35,443 nucleotides of DNA, from positions 1-35,443 of the forward strand of contig CALMRD010000342.1 of NCBI GenBank assembly GCA_937871625.1. The letters run 5' to 3'. The position numbers and the translations under genes were made by a program. The DNA comes from an uncultured Bacteroidales bacterium. Lineage in GTDB: Bacteria > Bacteroidota > Bacteroidia > Bacteroidales > VadinHA17. Positions within the stretch are counted from its first letter, which is position 1. Each line of letters starts with the position of its first letter. A model generated the notes under the pieces. It saw only the letters and a list, made by a program, of their open reading frames with translations. It made no database searches and was not told where the DNA came from. Below, one piece after another: positions 9,813 to 19,021 of the stretch.

Positions 9813-10312
9813 TAAATATTATGACAGCATTTTTTTTGTAAGAATATTTATGCCGATAGGATTTACCACTTCATGCTGGCTTAACTGATCATTTTAAGAT
9901 GGTCGCAACTGCCGGCCAGCCTGAGTTCTGCTTTGTAATCCCGCATTTCGGTCAATCGACTAACATGCAAATAATCAATATTATAGCGAAGCCTTACGGT
10001 TGTTAACGCAAAATTAACGTAAAAAAAATGCAACAACAGGGTCAGTTACCGGTCTTTATCTGGAAAACGGTCATGGACAGGGCCGGTTTTCGGGTACAGT
10101 AAAAAGCATCTTGTAACTGTTTTTTCTAGCCATGAATTTGACGGGATGGACAGATCTCCCAAATTCTGCAATCAGTCCTTTTTTTGAATTAGTGTTAATC
10201 TTAATGCCATGGAAAGATTACATCTTCTCTTTACTGCTGTTTACGGTTTATGGCTTACAGCTTCGGCGTAGCGTTTATATTTTTTTAAAAAACTAACCTA
10301 AATGTAAAGCTT

Positions 10313-13300
10313 ATGAAAAAATTGCTTTTGTATTTGGTCTTTTTTGTGCTGGGGGCTTCTGCCCTGATAGCGCAGACGAGGGTAATTACGGGGAGAGTTA
10401 CTTCATCCACTGAAGGTGAGGGGACACTTCCTGCAGTTACCGTTATTGTAAAAGGTACTGCGATCGGCACCTCAACAGATGCTGATGGAAGGTATTCCCT
10501 GTCTGTTCCCGCAGATGCGACAACGTTGGTGTTCTCCTTCATCGGCATGAAGCCGCAGGAGGTAGCCATTGAGGGGCGTACTGTCATTAATGTTATCATG
10601 GAACCGGAGACAGTGGGCCTTGATGAGGTTGTGGTGACGGCTCTCGGTATCACCCGGGAGAAGAAATCGTTGGGCTATGCCACCCAGGAGGTCAAGGGTG
10701 ATATAATCTCCAACGTCAAGACATCCAACTTTGTGAACAACCTCTCAGGCAAAATCTCCGGAGTACAGATTCAAAGGAACCAGAATATGGGAGGTTCTAC
10801 CAACGTTATTGTCCGGGGTAGCAAATCACTGGTAAACAGTAACCAGGTTCTTTATGTTGTCGACGGGGTACCTATCAACAATCAAATTGGAAAATACACT
10901 GATGTTGGAGTTACCTCAGGCCAGGCCGCCACGGTTGCCGGTTATGACTACGGTAATGCGGCATCAGATATAGATCCTGAGAATATTGAATCAATCAATA
11001 TCCTTAAAGGAGCAGCAGCCACAGCCCTTTATGGCTCCCGTGCCTCGGCCGGTGTTATCATGATAACCACCAAAAAAGGGGCAATACTAAAAGAAGGAGA
11101 GAAGGCGCCTATAGGAATTTCACTTAGTTCCGGCTTCACTTTCAGTAAAATCGACAAATCAACTTTCCCTGTCTATCAGGATCAGTACGGTGCCGGCTAT
11201 GGTTACGGAGACCCACCTGATTTTGGTTTGAGAACGACATCAGGAAGCCTTACTACAAGTGATCCGGTCAATGACCCTCTGGTCAGATGGGTGCAGACAA
11301 CCGAAGACGCATCTTTCGGTCCCAGATTTGACGGCCAGCCTGTGTGGGGCTGGTATTCGGTTGACCCCGAATCACCATGGTATAAGCAATCAAAACCATG
11401 GGAGTTTTCAAAGAACGGCCCTATCACCTTCTTTGAAACGCCGTATACTTATACCAATACTGTTGCTATTGAAAAAGCTACCGATTTCAGTACCATGAGG
11501 CTCTCCTATACCAATTACAACGCCACAGGTTTGCAGCCAAACAGCTCCTTAAAAAGAAATAACCTGACGCTGACCGGGACCTGGAATGTCAATAAAAGGC
11601 TCACGGTTTCGGCTATAGGTAATTACATTTTACTTAAGGGTAAGGGCCGTAATACGACAGGTTATAATGGTAATATTGTAACCAACTTCCGTCAGTGGCA
11701 GCAGACCAACCTGGATTTCAAGGATCTTAAGACGGCTTATGAACTTACCGAGAGAAACTTAACCTGGAATTATAATTCCTCATTGACGTATCCTATTTAT
11801 TCCAATAACCCTTATTGGGATGCATACCAGAACTACGAGACTGATTCAAGAACCCGCTTTATCGGTAATGCCTCCGTCAATTATAAAGTTTTCGATTGGC
11901 TGAATATCTATGGACGAATAGCTGCAGATACATATTATGAAATGCAGGAAGAAAGGAGAGCAGTAGGTAGTGTCTCCATGCGTTTCGGACTTGCAAACGT
12001 GCCGGCCAGGGTCACATCCGGATATCTCCGCAGGGATAATACTTTCAGCGAATACAACGTGGATTTGATGATGAAATTCAATAAGAAAATTGGTGAGTCT
12101 CTGAGCATCAACGGAATACTGGGATTTAACGAACGAAGAACCAATAATGTATTCTTCTCCAACGCTACCAATGGCGGATTGCTCATTCCCGGAATATATT
12201 CACTGCAAAACAGTTTGCAGGCATTACCGTTGCCCCTGGAAGCTAACCAGATTGTTGGCGTAAGAAGCGAATATATAAGCCTGTCATTAGGATATAAAGA
12301 CTTCCTGTTCGTGGATGGAACATACCGTAATGATTATGCTTCTACTCTGCCTGTCAGTAATAATAAGTACCAGTATCCTTCTGTCACCGGAGCATTTCTG
12401 TTTTCCAATATTGTCAATGCGAAGTGGTTGTCAATGGGTAAACTTCGCTTGAATTATGCTCAGGTCGGTAATCTTGCCGGATTTGATCTGCTTTATGATG
12501 TTTACCTGGCAAACAGTCCGATGAATGGTGCCAATACGCAGCTTGCTGCCATTAAAAGGAATCCGAATCTGAAAAACGAACGCACAAACAGCATTGAAGG
12601 AGGCCTCGAAATGGCATTCTTTAATGCGCGCGTCGGTTTCGACCTGGCCCTTTATCAAACCAATTCAAAGGATCAGATTATCCCTGTTACCGTCAGCCAG
12701 ACTACAGGCTTTCAAAGCTTAATGCTCAATACCGGTGAAATTCAAAATAAAGGAATTGAGTTTACTGTAAGTGCCACACCGATAAGAACCGGATCATTCA
12801 GCTGGGATATGACCCTGAACTGGTCAAAGAATAAGAACGAGGTAATAGCCTTATATCCGGGAATTACAAATCTTCGCCTGAACTCGGTTAATTTACAGGG
12901 CGGCGTCACTGTGAATGCCGAAGTCGGCAGGCCTTATGGAACAATTAAGGGGAAAGATTATACCTATGATGCCAATGGGAATAAAATTATCGATGCTGAG
13001 ACCGGTACGCCTGTAATAACAAGCTCGGCCGCCATTTCTATCGGGAACTTTACCCCCGACTGGACCGGAGGTATTAATAACTCATTCAGCTATAAAAATA
13101 TGGCACTGAGCTTCCTTGTTGATGTGCAAAAAGGTGGTGATATTTTCTCACTCGATATGTATTATGGCCTGTCCAGCGGCTTGTACCCTGAGACTGCTTT
13201 TACAAATGACCTGGGTAATCCTGTTAGGGATCCGATCGTCTGGGTTGATGAGGATAATCATAGTCTGGGTTATGCCTCCACAAGTGGCGGATACATCATT

Positions 13301-13657
13301 GAGGGTGTAAATGTTATTGACGGAGTAAGCGTACCCAATAAAACCCGCGTTGATGCTACCAATGCCGACGGGTTTGGTATAGGTCTTCTGCCCCATTCAG
13401 CATTTGTTTATGACGCCAGTTATGTTAAACTGAGAGAAATTGTCTTCACGTATAACGTTCCATCCAAATTGCTGAGCAAGACATTTATCAAAGGAGTATC
13501 AGTGAGTGCAATTGCTTCGAATCCCTGGATAATACATAAGAATTTACCTTACGCCGATCCCGAATCAGGGATGACAGCAGGTAATATCCAGGGCTACACA
13601 ACCGGATCACTCCCGACTACGCGTGATTTCAGTTTCAATTTAAAACTTAACTTTTAA
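10313..13657 (+). CDS. SusC/RagA-family TonB-dependent outer membrane receptor
   Basis: Signal peptide, carboxypeptidase-like N-terminal domain (ITGRVTSS...GTSTDADGRYSL), plug domain (LDEVVVTALGI, VLYVVDGVPINN, SINILKGAAATALYGSRASAGVIMITTKKG), C-terminal barrel. Confidence 0.95.
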   Translation: MKKLLLYLVFFVLGASALIAQTRVITGRVTSSTEGEGTLPAVTVIVKGTAIGTSTDADGRYSLSVPADATTLVFSFIGMKPQEVAIEGRTVINVIMEPETVGLDEVVVTALGITREKKSLGYATQEVKGDIISNVKTSNFVNNLSGKISGVQIQRNQNMGGSTNVIVRGSKSLVNSNQVLYVVDGVPINNQIGKYTDVGVTSGQAATVAGYDYGNAASDIDPENIESINILKGAAATALYGSRASAGVIMITTKKGAILKEGEKAPIGISLSSGFTFSKIDKSTFPVYQDQYGAGYGYGDPPDFGLRTTSGSLTTSDPVNDPLVRWVQTTEDASFGPRFDGQPVWGWYSVDPESPWYKQSKPWEFSKNGPITFFETPYTYTNTVAIEKATDFSTMRLSYTNYNATGLQPNSSLKRNNLTLTGTWNVNKRLTVSAIGNYILLKGKGRNTTGYNGNIVTNFRQWQQTNLDFKDLKTAYELTERNLTWNYNSSLTYPIYSNNPYWDAYQNYETDSRTRFIGNASVNYKVFDWLNIYGRIAADTYYEMQEERRAVGSVSMRFGLANVPARVTSGYLRRDNTFSEYNVDLMMKFNKKIGESLSINGILGFNERRTNNVFFSNATNGGLLIPGIYSLQNSLQALPLPLEANQIVGVRSEYISLSLGYKDFLFVDGTYRNDYASTLPVSNNKYQYPSVTGAFLFSNIVNAKWLSMGKLRLNYAQVGNLAGFDLLYDVYLANSPMNGANTQLAAIKRNPNLKNERTNSIEGGLEMAFFNARVGFDLALYQTNSKDQIIPVTVSQTTGFQSLMLNTGEIQNKGIEFTVSATPIRTGSFSWDMTLNWSKNKNEVIALYPGITNLRLNSVNLQGGVTVNAEVGRPYGTIKGKDYTYDANGNKIIDAETGTPVITSSAAISIGNFTPDWTGGINNSFSYKNMALSFLVDVQKGGDIFSLDMYYGLSSGLYPETAFTNDLGNPVRDPIVWVDEDNHSLGYASTSGGYIIEGVNVIDGVSVPNKTRVDATNADGFGIGLLPHSAFVYDASYVKLREIVFTYNVPSKLLSKTFIKGVSVSAIASNPWIIHKNLPYADPESGMTAGNIQGYTTGSLPTTRDFSFNLKLNF

Positions 13658-13668
13658 TTGAAAATACC

Positions 13669-15168
13669 ATGAAAAAGATATTGATATGCATTTCAGTTAT
13701 CCTGGCGCTTTCCGCCTGCACCAAACTGGAAGATTTGAATCAAAACGTAAAGGATTTTACAACCGTATCGGGAGAATCACTTTACAATGGAGCTACAAGG
13801 CAATTTATGATCCAGTTGTCCACAGAGAGTGTTAACCTCAATCTTACACTGATGTGGATGCAGCACTTTGCCAATACTACTTATCCTGATGAAAGCAGGT
13901 ACGACATGACTACGCGAAATGTACCTGTTAACACCTCGAACGCGATGTACAGGCTTGTGCTTTCGAATTATAAGGAAGCTGCAAGGGTACTGGAGACTCA
14001 ACCCCTGGCAGGCATTTCACAGGCACAGCGTGATAACCAATTGGCTATCATAGAAATAATGTCAGTTTTTGCCTGGAGTTATATCATTGAGAATTTTGGA
14101 GATATGCCATACTCTGAGGCACTCGATTTCAGTTACCCGTCTCCTGCCTATGATGACGCTCTTACTGTTTACAAGGATCTCATTAGCCGTCTTGACGCAG
14201 CAAAGGCACAACTTGACCTCACCGTGGGTGGTATGCCGGAAGGTTATGACAATATCTGCGGGAGCTCACCGGCAGGAACTGTCATGTGGGATAAATTTGC
14301 CAACACATTAAAGCTCAGGATGGGCCTGATGCTCTATGATGTTGATGCCGGATATTCCAAAACCGTTGTGGAGGCAGCCGCTCCGAACGTTTTTGATGCA
14401 GGTGATGTCATGACGATGACATGGCTGGCAGAAGCACCCAATGAGAATCAGCAGTTTCTTGACTTTGTGCAGTCCGGCCGTGATGACTATGTTGTAACTT
14501 CCAATATAATAGATGCAATGCAGCCATCTACCCCAAGGCCTGACACAAGTATATTGATTGTCACGGTCACTGATCCGCGCCTTAAATTCTATGCCATCCC
14601 TGTTGTTGGCAGTAATCCTCCTGTTTACCTTGGTGGTGCTCAGGGTCAGGCCAATGGATATCCGTCATTCTCCCATGTGCACCCGATGCACCTTGAGGCA
14701 GACAGACCATGGATAATAAGTGACTACACTGAAGCTGAATTCCTCCTGGCTGAAGCAGTGGAAAGGGGGTTCAGCGTTGGGGGCACTGCTGAAACACATT
14801 ATAACAATGCAGTAGAATCGTCTATCCTCTACTGGGGCGGAACACCTGCAGAAGCAGATGCATACCTGGCTCAGCCTTCGGTGGCTTATGCAACAGCATT
14901 CCCAAGCTGGAAACAGAAAATCGGAACCCAGGCATGGCTGGCCTACTGGCTCCGCGGGAATACTCTCTGGAATTCCTACAGGAGGCTGGATTATCCACGG
15001 CTGTTTGCTCCGCCAAACTATAAACAGAATATCAACAAGGTACCTGTCAGGCTGTTTTATCCTATTGCCGAGCAGACCCTTAACCCCGAAAATTACGAAG
15101 CTGCTTCGACGGCAATTGGTGGTGATTCACCATTGACCAGGCTGTTCTTCGACAAAGAAATGTACTAA
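13669..15168 (+). CDS. SusD/RagB-family outer membrane lipoprotein
   Basis: Lipoprotein signal (ILALSAC), directly downstream of susC-like gene, SusD-like C-terminus (RRLDYPRLFAPPNYKQNINKVPVRLFYPIAEQTLNPENYEAA). Confidence 0.92.
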   Translation: MKKILICISVILALSACTKLEDLNQNVKDFTTVSGESLYNGATRQFMIQLSTESVNLNLTLMWMQHFANTTYPDESRYDMTTRNVPVNTSNAMYRLVLSNYKEAARVLETQPLAGISQAQRDNQLAIIEIMSVFAWSYIIENFGDMPYSEALDFSYPSPAYDDALTVYKDLISRLDAAKAQLDLTVGGMPEGYDNICGSSPAGTVMWDKFANTLKLRMGLMLYDVDAGYSKTVVEAAAPNVFDAGDVMTMTWLAEAPNENQQFLDFVQSGRDDYVVTSNIIDAMQPSTPRPDTSILIVTVTDPRLKFYAIPVVGSNPPVYLGGAQGQANGYPSFSHVHPMHLEADRPWIISDYTEAEFLLAEAVERGFSVGGTAETHYNNAVESSILYWGGTPAEADAYLAQPSVAYATAFPSWKQKIGTQAWLAYWLRGNTLWNSYRRLDYPRLFAPPNYKQNINKVPVRLFYPIAEQTLNPENYEAASTAIGGDSPLTRLFFDKEMY

Positions 15169-15180
15169 TTTTAGAATCAG

Positions 15181-15215
15181 GCCGTCTCAGTGTTATCACT
15201 GAGACGGCTCTTTTC
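15181..15215 (+). terminator. Intrinsic terminator after the SusC/SusD pair
   Basis: GCCGTCTCAGTG-TTAT-CACTGAGACGGC (perfect 12-bp stem) followed by TCTTTTC. Confidence 0.9.
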
Positions 15216-15333
15216 TATATCATATTACATTCGGTGAGTCAACCTCCTTTCATGTTGTAGTTGAGGTTGGAGAATTAATTCCACACTTAACCTTTCAATT
15301 TATTTAGTTTCTGAATGCGAAAAAAACAAGGAA

Positions 15334-16044
15334 ATGAGACAAGCTGCATTGTTATTAGGTTTTTTGATTATCGCCTCCGGTTTTTCAGAGGCTTACTCGC
15401 AGAGTAACTGCAAGGTTCTGAAGCCCGGGATTGACAGTATATATACCGGAGGCTGTAAACAGGGTCTGGCTGACGGCCAGGGAGTGGCCTCCGGGATCGA
15501 TAATTACACCGGTGAGTTTAAAAAAGGTCTGCCTAACGGTATCGGAACTTATACCTGGAATACCGGTGAAAAATATGAGGGCGAATGGAAAAAAGGTCTG
15601 AGAAATGGTACCGGTACATTTACCAGTAAGCACGATGGCCGTGACTCAATTGTTACAGGCATCTGGGAAAGTGATAAGTATATCGGAGAAGAGAGTATTC
15701 CTCCATTTGTTATCCAATACCGGAGCGGTATATCAAGGGTTTCCTGTTTGAGGACGGGAGATCAGCCCCTTCGTGTATACTATAAATTCACCAGGGGAGG
15801 CGGCACCTCGGAGTATACCAGCCCGATAAGTGATCTCCTTCTCCAGGGGAGCTCAGGCAGCGAAAGCGGTTCAAGCAATAATTTCGGATTCGACACTGTC
15901 ACCTTCCCATTTGAAGGAAAAATAAAATTCTCTGCACCAAGTGCATTTAGTTCACAGGGTTCACAATCTGCCGTAACCCTCAACTATGAACTGAATCTGG
16001 TCATTAATCAGCCCGGGGCCTGGATGGTTACGATATTCTATTGA
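15334..16044 (+). CDS. Secreted MORN-repeat protein
   Basis: Signal peptide, then YTGEFKKGLPNGIGTYTWNTGEKYEGEWKKGLRNGTGTFTSK repeats. Confidence 0.8.
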   Translation: MRQAALLLGFLIIASGFSEAYSQSNCKVLKPGIDSIYTGGCKQGLADGQGVASGIDNYTGEFKKGLPNGIGTYTWNTGEKYEGEWKKGLRNGTGTFTSKHDGRDSIVTGIWESDKYIGEESIPPFVIQYRSGISRVSCLRTGDQPLRVYYKFTRGGGTSEYTSPISDLLLQGSSGSESGSSNNFGFDTVTFPFEGKIKFSAPSAFSSQGSQSAVTLNYELNLVINQPGAWMVTIFY

Positions 16045-16185
16045 TTCAATATCTTCTGCTCCGGAAACCCTGGCCGTGAGAATCTCACCAGGCCCGGACC
16101 TGCTTTTATTGCTGCCCAATCTGTTCTCTGAGAAAGAGCTTATATCAGCAGTAAAGAACCTCCGGTTTTATGATTTTAAATAAAT

Positions 16186-16220
16186 AGGCTGTCCTGGTGA
16201 TTAGGGCAGCCTCTTTTTTT
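16186..16220 (+). terminator. Intrinsic terminator after the MORN gene
   Basis: AGGCTGTCC-tggtgatta-GGGCAGCCT (one G-U pair) followed by CTTTTTTT. Confidence 0.85.
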
Positions 16221-16362
16221 GACAGGATATAAGGTGAAAATTCTCTTCAGCACACAACCGGGCAGTGGCCTTTACTTTTATGTGACTATGTAAAATCGAA
16301 CGATATTATGTAAGTTTGAGATCACCTTAAATCTCAGGTTCACGATACTGCAAAAAGTAACT

Positions 16363-17130
16363 ATGATCAATTCCCTGACTCCGGAAATGTCGTGGCAGCA
16401 AAATGATATATATTCGGTACTGCCAGTCCTGCTGACCTTTGCCTTTTTTACTCTTTACTGGTTTATCTCCCAGTCAGACAGAATAAGGCGGGAATTTTAC
16501 GACAACAATGATCCTGACGAGGCAACTGTTTATCATATCTCCTTTAACAGGATTGCAGGATTTGTGCTGATGGGGATATTCCCTCTCCTGATATGCCTGA
16601 TATTGCTCCCAGGCTATACCATTGCGGATTTCGGACTAAAATTACTCCCGGATAATTTTGCATTTACTGCCATCGCCGTTATTCTGCTCTCGCTGATAAT
16701 GATTCCGATTGTATCGGGCAGTGCAAGGAGACCCCAGATCCAGGATGCTCATCCACAGATACGGGCGAGGATCTGGACGCGTAAAACGGCAGTTATTGAT
16801 GCATTGACATGGGCACTCTACCTCCTTGGTTATGAGACGTTATTCCGGGGGGTTCTTCTGTTTCCCCTTGCAGAGTCTATTGGTGTCTGGGCGGCAATTG
16901 CCATAAACATTGCGTTGTATTCAGCCGCGCACATTCCGCATGGAAAGGCCGAAACTGTCGCTGCCGTTCCGTTCGGTTTCGTTCTCTGCATCCTGACCCT
17001 TTATTCAGGGACGATCTGGATTGCTTTCCTTGCTCATCTTGTGAATGCCCTGACGGTCAGCTTTTCTGCAATGAAGTATAATCCTGAAATGAGATACATC
17101 GGTACCTGGAGAAAGGCGGCCAACCTTTGA
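16363..17130 (+). CDS. CPBP-family (Rce1-like) intramembrane protein
   Basis: Multiple TM segments; 'YETLFRGVLLFPL', 'YSAAHIPHG', 'IAFLAHLVNAL' match the three CPBP motif regions. Confidence 0.7.
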   Translation: MINSLTPEMSWQQNDIYSVLPVLLTFAFFTLYWFISQSDRIRREFYDNNDPDEATVYHISFNRIAGFVLMGIFPLLICLILLPGYTIADFGLKLLPDNFAFTAIAVILLSLIMIPIVSGSARRPQIQDAHPQIRARIWTRKTAVIDALTWALYLLGYETLFRGVLLFPLAESIGVWAAIAINIALYSAAHIPHGKAETVAAVPFGFVLCILTLYSGTIWIAFLAHLVNALTVSFSAMKYNPEMRYIGTWRKAANL

Positions 17131-17200
17131 TGGAAAGGTTATCGTCATCAGGCCCGGGAAGTTTGGGGTAATCAGCGGTCAGCGGTGGCAGGCCCTCAAT

Positions 17201-18775
17201 TCAGGACAGTGCCTCTGCCCTGAGGCTTTTCAGAGTTTCGTTAAATGACCTGCAAAGGAGCTGATGATTCTCCTCAATATCTGCTTTGCTCTTCATCTTA
17301 TGTTTCTGTCCGTCTCTCAGATAGTCTCCCGATTCGTAATAGTCAAAGAATCCGGTCATGGTTTCAGCCAGGAAAAGATTGCTCTGAGCGACTGTATCCC
17401 TGTATCTTGTCCGGCACTCCTCCCTGGTAATGGTTGAATTACCAAAGTAGTCGGAGACTGCCAGCCAATTCCTCACCCATTTTGCGAGGTTAACAACTCC
17501 CTGCGAACCCCACAGCCACTCTGCAAGGCATTCTGTAACAGCTGACCAGCAGGCATCAAGTGATTCACTTCTGAGGTTATAATCGAGATACCCCGGTCTG
17601 CCCTTGAGTCTGCCCTGTTCTCTCAGCTCTCTCACAAGTTTAGTGCTGAAGTATGGCATCAGTTTAAGAAATGTTATTGGTGCAGTGCCATTGCTGCAAA
17701 CCTTCTCAAGGAATTTCAGATTTTCCCTGAGTGATTTGAAGCTTGTTTCAGGCTGGAACATCATCATGCCGTAATCATAACCGATATCAAGTCTATTAAG
17801 TGTCTCAACAGCAGCGGTGCCTGTCGTTGCTCTCATCCTTTTGTTGAGACGTGTCAGTCCTTCGTCAGTTCCGTCCTCCAGCCCCAGGAAGACCAGAAAG
17901 AGGCCATGCTTTTTCATCAACAGGAAAGTATCCGGGTCTACCTCATCAGGTCTGCAGTTAATCTTCCACATCACCTTGTTGTGTAGGCCAATACGTTCCA
18001 GCTCACTGCAAAATGATTTAATCCAGCTATTTCCGTCTGCACATTTCACCGGGAAGTCGTCATCCTGAAACAGAAACACGGTACATCTCTTTTCCGTGTA
18101 AAGCTGATGCATCTCGCGTATAACCATTTCAGGACTCCTGATACGTTTTACCGGGCCGCCTGCCTGCCGGTAGAACTCCCCCGTATTGCAGAATGAGCAG
18201 TCATATACGCATCCCCTGCCTGAAATGATAGTTGTGAACTTCCTTCCCGGTGCATACTCTCCGGGAGGCTTCCTGACAGGAAAAGGGAAGCTGTCAAGAT
18301 CCTTTTCGAGCTTCCTGAGAGGTGTCGTGACAATATGACCGTCTTCCCGGAATGCTATGTTTCTGACTCTTTTCCAATCGTTGTGAGCCAGGAGACATTT
18401 AACCAGTTCAAGGAAGGTATACTCGCCTTCAAACCGGACTATGGAATCCAGTTCCGGTATCAGCCGGAAAAGTTTATCCGGATGCAGACTGGCATAATAT
18501 CCGCCGGCAGTAAAGTGACAATTGATACCGCCTTTCCTCAGGTACCTGGCAAGATGAGCAAACTCTTCGATGAAAACCTCAAATATCACCGAGAATCCGA
18601 CAGCAACAGGATCATGTCTTCTGATGCAGGCCAGGATCTCCTCATTATCATACCTGAGATCAACCATCCTCGATTCCATGCCTGCCGTGTTCAGTACAGA
18701 CCTGAGGTATCCCACCCCCAGATTTTCTTCTTCTCCGAAGGCAACCAGAAAGACGGGATGTGCAGAGATTCTCAA
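17201..18775 (-). CDS. B12-binding-domain radical SAM protein
   Basis: Rossmann-like N-terminus (NLGVGYLRSVLNTAG...FTAGGYYASLHPDKLFRLIPELDSIVRFEGEYTF), then CxxxCxxC 'RGCVYDCSFCNTGEF'. Start codon is TTG, overlapping the upstream ORF stop (TTGA). Confidence 0.85.
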   Translation of the reverse strand: MRISAHPVFLVAFGEEENLGVGYLRSVLNTAGMESRMVDLRYDNEEILACIRRHDPVAVGFSVIFEVFIEEFAHLARYLRKGGINCHFTAGGYYASLHPDKLFRLIPELDSIVRFEGEYTFLELVKCLLAHNDWKRVRNIAFREDGHIVTTPLRKLEKDLDSFPFPVRKPPGEYAPGRKFTTIISGRGCVYDCSFCNTGEFYRQAGGPVKRIRSPEMVIREMHQLYTEKRCTVFLFQDDDFPVKCADGNSWIKSFCSELERIGLHNKVMWKINCRPDEVDPDTFLLMKKHGLFLVFLGLEDGTDEGLTRLNKRMRATTGTAAVETLNRLDIGYDYGMMMFQPETSFKSLRENLKFLEKVCSNGTAPITFLKLMPYFSTKLVRELREQGRLKGRPGYLDYNLRSESLDACWSAVTECLAEWLWGSQGVVNLAKWVRNWLAVSDYFGNSTITREECRTRYRDTVAQSNLFLAETMTGFFDYYESGDYLRDGQKHKMKSKADIEENHQLLCRSFNETLKSLRAEALS

Positions 18776-18987
18776 CCTTTGCTTTCCAGGTTCTCGATTT
18801 CCGCTATTACTCCCTCAATGAGTTTTATCTCCTCCAGGGCGCAGTTTCTAAAGTAATTAAGATTCAGGATAGCAATGGCTTTTTGCTGGGCGGCAGTGAG
18901 TTCACATTTTGTCAGGAACTGCAGCGGATTCATCAGGAATGGTCTGGGGAAGGGACTCATAAACTCCATTTCATCGCCGTTTTTCAT
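18772..18987 (-). CDS. Small 71-aa protein translationally coupled to the radical SAM gene (possible precursor or accessory peptide)
   Basis: MKNGDEMEFMSPFPRPFLMNPLQFLTKCELTAAQQKAIAILNLNYFRNCALEEIKLIEGVIAEIENLESKG; ATG start; stop overlaps the radical SAM start by 4 nt; begins 34 nt after the upstream TIR gene. Confidence 0.6.
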   Translation of the reverse strand: MKNGDEMEFMSPFPRPFLMNPLQFLTKCELTAAQQKAIAILNLNYFRNCALEEIKLIEGVIAEIENLESKG

Positions 18988-19021
18988 GATTTCAGTTTTT
19001 AGTTTGACACTAACGTTATTA

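Noticed and set aside
10313-15168. SusC/SusD pair as a polysaccharide utilisation locus.
   Set aside because: No glycoside hydrolase, polysaccharide lyase, sulfatase or regulator is next to it; the terminator follows susD directly. Treated as an orphan pair with unknown substrate.
16363-17130. CPBP protein with 'YETLFRG' instead of 'EExxFRG', suggesting a dead protease.
   Set aside because: Variants keeping only the second Glu (for example W/Y-E-x-x-F-R-G) are, as I recall, common in this family, so inactivity cannot be claimed.
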